NCBI GenBank assembly: GCA_020796225.1
Contig: CM036755.1
Location: 85,879,803-85,943,802, forward strand
Direction of reading: 5' to 3'
DNA: 64,000 nucleotides
From: Arion vulgaris
Lineage: Eukaryota; Mollusca; Gastropoda; Stylommatophora; Arionidae
Of the stretch, positions 24,001 to 36,000 are shown piece by piece (position 1 is the first letter of the stretch; each line of letters starts with the position of its first letter). The notes below the pieces were generated by a model. That model did not search any database. It was not told the DNA's origin and worked only from the letters and a program-made list of their open reading frames with translations. A program made the position numbers and the translations under genes.

Positions 24001-27000
24001 AGTCGATCATCTCGTGAGCATTATGACGAAAATCGTTGTCGTCATAGCACAAGCGTCGGAGACGTAGGGGTTGAGAGAATGGTAGAGTCTCGACAAGCCT
24101 GGGGGTGGGAACACGTATAAAGAAGATAGCTGTGGGAATCAGTGGTTTTGTAGAACACAGTAGTGCGGAGAGAAGAGACACTGATAGAGACAATGATGTC
24201 CAGGAAGTTCACCGACGTGAGAGAGAGACGGAAGAGGTAAACTTGATCGAAGGATGGAAGTCACCAACGAATCGGATAAATTGTGATAACTCACTGTCCG
24301 ACATGTTAGTCACTCCTACTCCGTCGTCAATTGCACCCGATATTTACAAACTTTTAAGAATACATCAGGCTCTTCCTTCACATTAATTTGTAATTTTTTC
24401 TTTGTATTTTTAATTTGTAAATTCGAAAGCAGCAATTTTGTAATATATTTGATGGTGTTTTAATTATTACAATAATATTCTTACTAATGCCATGTAATCT
24501 CTTAATATGTATTCCTAATTTTCATAGTTAAACCATTGTATGAAACTGCATAATGTTATTCAAGTATACACTTTACAATCTTTACATATGGGTTACGTTT
24601 TATCCAAATCTGTATAGCAATAACTGTGTTCAAGATGAAGCATATATTGGCCACTACTTTTTCAATAATTTTGCAGCATAAGCAGTCATGTATCATTAGT
24701 TGATATTTGGGGGTCTCAATTGAGAAGTTTTAAAGTCGCTTACCTGTCGTACTGAAGGTTGGGGTTTCGAATCCGGACCGAGATACATGTGCAATTTTTT
24801 AATAAATCCTAGTAATGTTGCAGGAGCTACGGAGTTTGTGCTTTGTGCAATGCTCTTGGCAGATTTTATGTCATCTCTATCGATAGGTGTAGAACCATAT
24901 GGGAAAAACCGGTGCAATGAAGTAAATTTGTGGACCCTTAATTAGTTGCTATTTACTTTGAAAATATCAAACGGCTTCAATATAGAAAAATTGGGGGCGT
25001 TACAAAATGTATGTCTTGCAAAGGGGTCGCTGGCCCGAAAAAGTTGGGAATCTATGCTCTAGGGTGTTAAAAGCTGATGTAACTGCTCCTTCAATTTGAT
25101 TCCTAGTTTCATTATCATTTAACTTTTCAATATCTATTATTTCAATTTGCTGAGTTGTACTCCTGTCTTGTTTTCTAATTGGTTTTTGTAGAAATAGTAC
25201 CACTGGTCTATGATCAGAGTCTAATATTGCATTTGGGATAGCTCTAGCGTTTTGTATTCTCCATCTTTCACTCTTTTTTGCTAGTATAAAGTCGATTTGT
25301 GATACTTGGTTAATATTATTCCATTTATACCAAGTCAGTATCTGGCTTTTCTTATGTTGGTAACATGTGTTGGTGATAAATAGATCATGTTCTGCACATA
25401 TATTAAGCAGGTGTTTCCTGTTGCTGTTGCATTTCGTTGTTGGAATGACGAATTACAATTAGCAGTAAAACAGAAAAAAATGCAGTTATACAACATTGGC
25501 AAAAACAAACATGAAAACAACCTCAAAGAGTACAGAACAGCAATAAAACAAGCCAATAATATTATAAAGAAGTCCAAAATACAAGCTTGGCAAGATTACG
25601 GAGAAACATTACATTCTGATTACAAAAGTTCAACAAGAATGTTCTACAAGAAAATTACTACCATGCGAGAGAGACAAGAACAATACGAACCAACTGAAAT
25701 TATTAATGATGAAAATGGCCATGCTCTTAGAGAAAATGATAAGGACAGACGAAATACTTCAGGAACTACCAACCACATAGAGAGCACCAACTGAACACTC
25801 AAGAACACACAGTAAACTTCACTTCAGAAGTAGAACCAAGCATAGCACTATCAGAGAGGACCAACTGAACACTCAAGAACACACAGTAAACGTCACTTCA
25901 GAAGTAGAACCAAGCATAGCACTATCAGAGAGGACAACTGAACACTCACGAACACACAGTAAACGTCACTTCAGAAGTAGAACCAAGCATAGCACTATCA
26001 GAGAGCACCAACTGAACACTCAAGAACACGCAGTAAACGTCACTTCAGAAGTAGAACCAAGCATAGCACTATCAGAAAGGATCAACTGAACACTCAAGAA
26101 CACACAGTAAACGTCACTTCAGAAGTAGAACCAAGCATAGCACTATCAGAGAGGACCAACTGAACACTCAAGAACACACAGTAAACTACACTTCAAAAGT
26201 AGAACCAAGCATAGCACTATCAGAGAGGACCAACTGAACACTCAAGAACACACAGTAAACGTCACTTCAGAAGTAGAACCAAGCATAGCACTATCAGAGA
26301 TTAGAAATGCTGTAAACATGGTTCTATCTAACAAAACACCAGGCCCAGACAATATTCCTGTCGACCTAATAAAAGCAGCTAAAGAGGTGGGAATAAGCTG
26401 GCTTCATAGACTATTCAACCAAGTCTGTACCACACGAGAAACACATGAAGATTGGATCAATGCAGCACTAGTTCCCATCTGTAAGGAGAAAGGTAGCAAG
26501 AGGGACAGTACACAATATAGAGGTATAACGCTACAGAGCCAAACCGGAAAAATAATTGGTAAAGTACTAGAAAAAAAGGCTCCGCTACGTTATCGAGCCA
26601 CAGCTTAATGCCTCACAAATGGGATTCAGGAAGAACAGAAGCTGTATAGACGCGATATTCGCCCTCCGGCAGTTAGTAAAAAGGAATATTGAATCCTACA
26701 AACACCTGCACGTTGCATTTGTCAACGAGGAAAAAGCATTCTACCGCGTAGACAGGCACAAGTTGGGGGAAAATACTAACAACCTATGAGGTTAATGACC
26801 ACTTAATCAAACTTTGCAAGAGCCTTTATACAACCAGCCAGTGTAACTATTCGAACATACGACTATCAGTAAAATTTCAAGTAGGGTCAGGAGTAAGACA
26901 ATGTTGCGTACTATCTCCGCTGCTGTTCATCACATATATGTTCACCAATTTTAGCTAACACCAGCGAAAAAAAAACAACCTCGGGGAACTGGTTAACCGA

Positions 27001-30000
27001 ATTTCATTTTGCAGATGATCAGGCAATCATATCAACAACAGAAGAACAGCTATAACAACACATTAACATAATCCAGTTAACATGTAATGAATACTATGTG
27101 GGAATAAACATCGACAAAACCGAAGTAATGACATTCACCAGAGAGAAAAACGCGACCAACATCTCCATCGACAATCCCCCAATAAAACAAGTATAAGACT
27201 TCATATACCTGGGGAGCATTTTTACTGCAAAGGGAAGAATAACTAATGAAATTCGACACAGATGCAACAAAGCAACTCAAATGATAAGAGAAATTGCGCC
27301 AATTTAAAAATGCAAACATGTCAACATGAACACAAAAAGAGCAATGTTCAACACTATCTTTTTCCCCACATTATGCTACTAGTGCCAAACCTGGTCACTG
27401 ACAACAAATGATAGAATGAAAACTAGTCACGACATAGATGAAGTGTTTACGCAGAATGATGCGTGTAACAAGAAGAGACCGGTTGAGAAATGAAGACATC
27501 AGGAAAAAGTGGATACAATATCGGTACTAAACTTCATCAAGAAACAACAAATTAAATGGTTCGGCCACGTAATCAGATTACCAACAGACAGTGCACCTCA
27601 AAGAGAAATACTGTTCCTATAAAATAGTTACAAAACAAAAGGCAGTCCACGCAAAAGATGGATCTTAGAGAATTAACAGAGGCGACGTAAGGCACTATCT
27701 ACGAAGCACACACAATGGCCCGTTTTAGAAATCTCTCTTGACCTGACGCTGTGAGGCAAAACATGATTGGAGAAAACAAAAACAAAACAAAGAAAAGAAC
27801 AAATGAGAAAACACAGTTTGGTGAAGTGAGAATGATGAAAATAGTTTTGGTAATTTTTACAAAACGGACGTCACTGCACTCAGGGCACACAGATAGGTGC
27901 TCAGCCTCCCGCAACAGATATCGAAGAGTATGCATACTGATGGGTCCCGTGTCTAAACACACTTCTCACTCTGCCCATCATACATTTGGCTGTACCTGCA
28001 CAGCGGATATCACCAAACTGCTTCAAACATGTGGATAGATTCAACATATGTTTTTGTATCTTCATCCAACAAGTAGTCGCAATCAGACTGAAGAACATCT
28101 CTCGTATCCATCTTCAACTGCACAAAATTAGATATTGTTGATGCAAGCCTGACCACTCTATGATTACCACAAAACACCTGCATGACCAGGACAGATCTAC
28201 ATAAGCCTCTGGAGGTTAGAAACGTCTATAGACGACATCCACTCATACCGAAACTTGCCCTTTGGATCTTGTAAAGCATCGACTGAGAGTCAGATATAAC
28301 AACTGCTCTAGTAAACGGAGTCACATAGATCAAATTGGGGGTGGGGGGATGGGATCATTACGTCCTCAAACTCCATCGCCACACTAGAAGTAATTGCCCT
28401 ATATTCTTCATGTCGCTATGCAACAACTCTAACATGCACAATAGCCAAGAAACTCCATATTAATTTTATTCAAAAACTGATACGACGATGATTTCAGTAT
28501 CATCTTCCAGTTTTTGGAACAATAATTTGCCAATCAATAATTCATTGAACAATCAATCGATGACACTTCTCAACAACATTTTTAAACAAACAACTATAAT
28601 AAACTAACTTGTGTAGTGCATGCGTTACTTACATCCTTCTGCAGTATGCGTCCATTTCTCTATTAAAAATACAACACAAATATATAAATATCATTAGACA
28701 ATCTAATATATGGATATATCATTGTTAATGAGTATCGACTGAACAGTATTCAATTATGACAAGTGATATTAGTTTTCTTCTGTATATTATATATGCAATG
28801 ATTTTTGAAGTTCAGAGTATATCTGACGAAATTGGGGATGTGTAGAGTATATGTGGATTGGTGTATGCTTTCTAGATCATATGTGGATGGATGTGTGTTG
28901 TGTAGACTATATGTGTATGAGATGCAACTTATATTTGAAAGGATGCTTGCTGTGTACACTATATATAGGGTTAAATGTGTGTTATGTAGATTACAAGTAG
29001 TTATATGTTTTTGTGTAGATGTATGGTGTATATTTATATATATATAGATATATTTCTTGCATATAACGATATACGTTTATTTTGTAGATTACATAAACTT
29101 GATCTGCACGTATTATGACGGAGTGCTATAGTGCAGTTTGAGAGGTACCTCCCAGCTTGGAACGAACATTCTGCAGATGATCTCATTGATTATTATTTTA
29201 GTAAGTATTTCTCCCCATCAACTCCATCTTTTATCAAACATTAAGACAAACATACAAGTAGACATTTCATATAAAAAATATCAACAACAAAGTGTAATCA
29301 TTATTCTGTAAATATTATTTCTATAATAAAGTTATACACTTACGATACTCTTCGCTATTAAACCAATGATCTGTAAATTACAAATAAAACAAATATATTT
29401 TATATTATAAATTTTAACAAATTATTATAAATAACTAGACATGTACATTTTCGTATTCTTTAAGCTGTAGCACATTACTTGTATATTGAATGTCTGTTCT
29501 CTTTCCATCTATCTTGCTCTTGTAGACTCAATCTCTTACATTCTTACACTGTAGGTATGTATCAACATGAGACGTCTTTAACTTGATATATGTTAGTGAA
29601 TCAAATTTGTATATTTCGTTCATGACATTATATCATTGTTTGTTCTGGTAATATTGAAACTTATAATCAATAGATTGTATTGTATTGTGTGGTTCATGAC
29701 TTTATATTTCTCTTTCTTTGAAATACAAACGTTAAATATTGACAATGTCTTTGATATTCTTGCATTATTCCAGAATGTCATGCATATTGTATGGTAAATA
29801 TGAAATGATGCTCCTTCTCCTGCTGGATTAATTCAGTTGACATAGTATCGCATGCTGACGCTTCTCCTTGTTCGTCAGTTTCGGAAATATGTAGATGATA
29901 AACGTACTACATCTAACATCTCCAGTTTCCACAGTCTCATATTTATTTGTGTGTTGTGTCTTCCTACATTTCTCTGTCATAATCATGTATCATGTCTAGT

Positions 30001-33000
30001 TTTCTTCTTCTCATTTGCCTTAGTCAATGTTTATGTTTGACATTTGTTTCCCAACTTCTACCTTCATGAATGTCATTGATTCCCAACTCTACTTCATAGA
30101 ATGTCATTGATTCCCAACATCTACCATTGCATACCAATGTCATTGATTCCAACATCTACCTTACATAAGAATGTCATTGATTCCCCAACTTCTACCTTAC
30201 ATAAGAATGTCATTGATTCCTCAACTGTACTTACCTTACATAAGAATGGCATTGATTCCCAAACTTCTACCTTACATAAGAATGTCATTGATTCCCCAAC
30301 ATCTACCATTGCATAAGAATGTCATTGATTCCAACTCTACACTTCTGACCTTACCATAATGAATATCATTGATTCCCCAACTTATCATATTTTACTATGA
30401 ATGTCATTGATTCCCAACATCTACCTTACATATGAATGTCATTGATTCCCCAACATCTACATTGCATACCAATGTCATTGATTCCCAACTCTACCTTATA
30501 GAATGCATTATTTGCCAACATCTACCTTCATAAGAATGATCATTGATTCCCAACTCTACCTTCATAGAATGTCATTGATTCCACTTCTACCTTACATAAG
30601 AATGTCATTGATTCCCAACTCTACCTTACATGAATGTCATTGATTCCAACTCACCTTGGCATATGAATGTCATTGATTCCCAACTTCTACCTTACATAGA
30701 ATGTCTTGATTCCCAACTCTACCTTGCATAGAATTCATTGATTCCAACTCTACCTTACATAAGTGCCATTGATTCCCCAACTCTACCTTCATAAGAATGT
30801 CATTGATTCCAACTTACCTTACATAAGAATGCATTGATTCCAACTTCTACCTTGCATATGAATGTCATTGATTCCCCAACATCTACCTTCTAGATAAGAA
30901 TAATGTCATTGATTCCCCAACATCTACCTGCATAAGAATGTCATTGATTCACCAACTTCTACATTACATAAGAATGTCATTGATTCCCAACTTCTACCTT
31001 TATAGAATGTCATTGATTCCCAACTTCTACCTTCTAAGAATGTCATTGATTCTCAACTTACCTTCATAGAATGTCATTGATTCCTCAACTCTACCTTTCA
31101 TACGATGTCATTGATTCCCAACTTTATCTTACATAGTCATGATCAATGTCATATGATTTCCCAAACTTCTAACTATCATATGAATGTCTATATTTATTCA
31201 ACAATTCTGATCAACTTCCCTTACTAGAATGTCATTGATTCCCCAACTTCTACTTCCATCACAGAGTGATGATCCACAACATTTTCATTACAAATGAGTT
31301 GCATTGTTTTCTACCTTCTAGATGCTCATGAGCCCATACGCTTAAATGATTCGTAATGATTCCCAAGCTATATGCACTAATGTGCATTGTTTAACTGCAC
31401 TTCTGATTCTTGATCTTCTCCACTAGAATGCATGTTCTATCTCCTTCATGAATGCATTGATTCTAACTTCTCTGTCGAAAGAATGTTGATTCCAGCTTCT
31501 ACCTTACATAGAATTCATTGATTCTAGCACTACTCCATAGAATGTCATTGATTCCCAAACTTACTTACATGAATTCTTGAGTTCCAATCTTAATCGCTTT
31601 CTGGCCACTACAGAGTATTGATTCCCAACTTTCAGCCTACCATAAAAATGTCATTGATTCTCAACTCTACCTTCATAAGAATGTCATTGATTCAACTACC
31701 TTACATAGAATGTCATTGATCCCAAATTCTCCTACATAAGAATGTCTTGGATTCCCAACTTTACCTTCATCGATGTCATTGATTCCTGCACACTTGATGT
31801 TCATTATTTCCAAGCATGACTGTGTGAAGTGGTCTTACTTCCCTTCTCGTGTAATCTGATTTACAGCCAACTTTCCATGCTAAGAAGACTCGATCACGAC
31901 ACATTACCTTACATAGTTATGTCTTGTCCATACACTCGTGCCGATCATGTTCATTTCTCACAATCGGTCTGTCTAGACTTCTAGTAAATTCGAATGCATT
32001 TATTCTCTCTCTCTTAATCGTGTCATTCTTAACATGATGCATGATTTCAAATAAAGTCAAATATGATCCAAACTACTTTCATGATTCCTGCCTTACTTGT
32101 TTGATAACTATTTGGTTGCATCTACTTTCTAGAAAATGCCATTGTTCTTCACTGTCATGATCAGATTTTCAGCATCTGATTGTAAGACCAATAGTTGGTA
32201 GAGGCATTTCAAGTTAGCAAGAATGTTTGTTTCCAATATCTGTCATAAGAAGCAGTGTAGTTCCATCTGACATAAGGAGAGGAATGATGATTGATTCCAT
32301 GATTTACCTGACCGCTTGATGCAGGATTAAAAGTTGTTCAGGCTCCAATGTCTATCTATGTCAAAGTTCATAGAATACTTTCATAGCTTTCCTAACTAGC
32401 CTATAATTCTACCTTTAGTCAATAAAATCTCAGAATTGCACACTGTAGATTTGCACTGGATGGATTGACTCAAGTTGTAAATGGATTATTCATTGCGACG
32501 TTACTAGCATCATATTTGCAACTGCACTTATAAGATGGTTGATTCTAACTTCAGCAATCATCATTGTTTTACTTCTCCACTGAATGCATTTTTCAATCGA
32601 CCAATCTATGTTTCTGGATTCCGCCAAATCTACTTAGCAGATGATTATTCTCATAATTCTCTTAGATTGTCATTGATATCAACATAGTGTCTGATTACTC
32701 AGCTAATTGACATGAGACAGTCATTAGATGTCCACCAACTTTGCTGATTACATTGAGATGTCATTGATGACATCTAATATTAATAAGAAGTCATGTTCTT
32801 CCTTGACGACCTGCGTTTGATATGCAATTAGCTTAGCAAATAAGATTGATGGTCGCCAGCATTCGGCACACACTAGAATGTAACACGCACATCCTGCAAA
32901 ACATTCTTATTTCTAACAATTACATAGCAATAAGATGCCATTGTTCTTCTACGCAGAGATGATCAATTCCGAATTACTAGGTAATACAATGTCACAATTT

Positions 33001-36000
33001 ATTTTACAAAAGTCATGTCCTCAATACTAAACAGAGGAGCATTCACTGTTGCTAGCACCTAAAGCATAACTATTCCAATCGTACCTTCCAAAATGCATGA
33101 TCTGACCTACCTTCATTGCAATTCACAAGTCTACCTAAAATAATATGTCATCTGTTTGAACTGACAATAAGATGTCAGTTCTTCTAGAACTTATCTTGAT
33201 ATCTTCTGGGTTGGCATAGTAGGTGTATATGCACTACATGATCGTCAGTGCACTTCTGCCATACTGTAATGGAATCTTTACTCATTAGGGGTCAGTTTAG
33301 ACCTCTTGGGAGACTCGGCCAGCTTTCCAACAAGTTATGTCTTGATAGCGAAGCCACCCTACTCCTGTCTCTTCGAACGTCTACCACTCCAGTAGAATGT
33401 ATAGCCTGCATCAACCTCACACAATTGGCTTCTCCCAGCGAGTCGAGTCTCGCCTTAATACAGCTATGTCAATGTGTATATGGCTAATTCTTCTTCCAAT
33501 CAGGGCAGTAAGCCTTTCTGGTCTTTTGTTTTGTCTCTGTCAAGCAGAGTGAACCGTTCCATGCGCCTAAAATGAGTGGAAAGGATCTTGCCTTTCTTTT
33601 TGTCTTTCCTTTGTTTCGATTGCAGGAGTAGGTACCCACTAGCGGCAATAAGCTGGCTAGGTAGTGTTGGAACAGGCAATGTTTAGGGCACCTATTCTAG
33701 CCCCTTCGTCATGCCATGGAGGTGAGCAGTGCTTTCCTAGAGGGGCTGCCCCAGCCGCTCGGGGGCTGCTGAATCCCACTGCTCTCGATCAGAGAAGACG
33801 ACCATATGGCCTGAGCCGCCTGTGTGCAGGTCTGCAACTACGGCTGCCAGTGTACCACGCCTGCCGCTTCGCCGCTCGCCTGTCGCCACAGGACTTAGTG
33901 CGTGAAGTATGTTTGATGGATGGATGAAATAGTGACTTGCGCGATGATTTGGTTTAAAGTGATAAAGAGTTGCACAGTTCGTCGATCTCACTATCTCGCC
34001 CAATTCCTTCTGTGTCCAGTGGTAGGACAAAGTCGAGACGGCTGGAGAAGGATATGAGGTGCAGCGATGACCAGGACGGTATTACGCCTGGCCGTGCCTC
34101 AATACGCTCTGCAGCTGTTCTCGCAGACGCCTTCTTGTCCGTTGAACCAGGTATCGTTTCTTCCGCACATTCTGCCGAGTCCAGTCTTTGCATGCAGAGT
34201 TGACATACCAGGATTCACCGATTGGTTTAGTACCGGATGGGTTACCCCAACTTCTACCTTCCATATGAATGTCATTGATTTCCAAATTGTAAACCCTGTA
34301 TATGAATGTCATTGATTCCCAAATTGTACCTTGTATTTGAATGTCGTTGTTTGCCATAACTTCTACCTTTGTATATGAATGTCGTTGATTCCCAACTTCT
34401 ACCTAACATACGCATGTCATTGATTCCCAACTTTAACTTGCATATGAATGTCATTGATTCCTCAACTTCTACGATGTCTAGAATGTCATTGATTCCCCAA
34501 CTTCTACCTTGCATATGAATGTCATTGATTCCCCAACTTCTAACTTGCATATGAATGTTATTGATTCCCAACGTCTACCATGCTATGAATGTCATTGATT
34601 CCCAACTTCTAACTTATAAGAATGTCATTGATTCCTCAACTTTACCTTACATAAGAATGTCATTGATTCCCCAACTTCACCTTACATAAGAATGTCATTG
34701 ATTCCCAACTATACCTTACATACTGAATGTCATTGATTCCCAACTTCTACCTTACATAAGAATGTCATTGATTCCCCAACTTCTACCTCACATAAGAATG
34801 TCATTGATTCCCAAACGTCTACCATAAGTACCATTGATTCTAATCACCTTTACATAAGAAAAGTCATTGATTCTCAACTTACCTATAAGAATGTCATTGA
34901 TTCCCAACTTCTACTTACATAAGAATGTCATTGATTCCCCAACTTCTACATTACATAAGAATGTCATTGATTCCCCAACTTCTACCTTACATAAGAATGT
35001 CATTGATTACACAACTTCTACCTAATAAGAATGTCATTGATTCCCAACTTACCTTACATAAGAATGTCATTGATTCCCCAACTTCTACCTACATAAAATG
35101 TCATTGATTCAACTTCTACCTAATAAGAATGTCATTGATTCCCAACTTCTACCTTAATATAAGAATGTCATTGATTCCCCAACTTCTACCTTACATAAGA
35201 ATGTCATTGATTCCCCAACTTCTACCTTACATAAGAATGTCATTGATTCCCAACTTTTACTTTACATAAGAATGTCATTGATTCCCCAACTTCTACCTAC
35301 ATAAGAATGTCATTGATTCACCAACTTCTACCTTCAAGAATTCATTGATCCAACTTCTACATATAAGAATGCCATTGATTCCCAACTTCTACATTACATA
35401 AGAATGCCATTGATTCCCAACTTCTACATTACATAAGAATGTCATTGATTCCCAACTTTACATTACATAAGAATGCCATTGATTCCCCAACTTCTACCTT
35501 ACATAAGAATGTCATTGATTCCCCAACTTCTACATTACATAAGAATGTCATTGATTCCCCAACTTCTACATTACATACGAATGTCATTGATTCCCCAACT
35601 TCTACATTACATAAGAATGCCATTGATTCCCCAACTTCTACATTACATAAGAATGCCATTGATTCCCCAACTTCTACATTACATAAGAATGTCATTGATT
35701 CCCCAACTTCTACATTACATAAGAATGCCATTGATTCCCCAACTTCTACCTTACATAAGAATGTCATTGATTCCCAACTTCTACCTTACATAAGAATGTC
35801 ATTGATTCCCAACTTCTACCTTACATAAGAATGTCATTGATTCCCCAACTTCTACATTACATAAGAATGTCATTGATTCCCCAACTTCTACATTACATAA
35901 GAATGTCATTGATTCCCCAACTTCTACATTACATAAGAATGCCATTGATTCCCCAACTTCTACCTTACATAAGAATGTCATTGATTCCCAACTTCTACCT

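Larger units (their letters stand above)
21787..25056. mobile_element. hAT-like DNA transposon shell
   Basis: The left terminus CAGCGTTTCCCAAAGTGGGC and right terminus AAGTTGGGAATCTATG are imperfect inverted repeats of the hAT type. Flanks ATCTAGGG (21,779-21,786) and CTCTAGGG (25,057-25,064) fit an 8-bp hAT target duplication with one mismatch. No transposase domain is readable; the interior is largely a Penelope element and a SINE. Confidence 0.8.
19609..25437 (-). mobile_element. Antisense LINE (5'-truncated) carrying a hAT insertion
   Basis: Read 25,437 to 19,609 on the minus strand: endonuclease end (HLLNICAEHDLFITNT, WNNINQVSQIDFILAKKSER, ILDSDHRPVVLFLQ), linker (KIWRTFSGTMRKDTKKFYRS), reverse transcriptase (KFKNAAGIDGITTEMLLACR, ITSGVRQGCVLSPLLFIEYM, catalytic box lost in a frameshift), then AVTYQLAPLLRHPQISQAAK and ILIPTLCYQSQTWTLSKAQS. 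The C-terminus is KQRMKWFGHLIRMHPNSTVY, followed by a GAAGAAG tail. Stops and frameshifts are frequent. It is the same family as the sense LINE around it. Confidence 0.88.

Noticed and set aside
35429..35828. Open frames of 106-129 codons on both strands
   Set aside because: 36-bp unit divisible by three and stop-free in several frames; no splice or start evidence.
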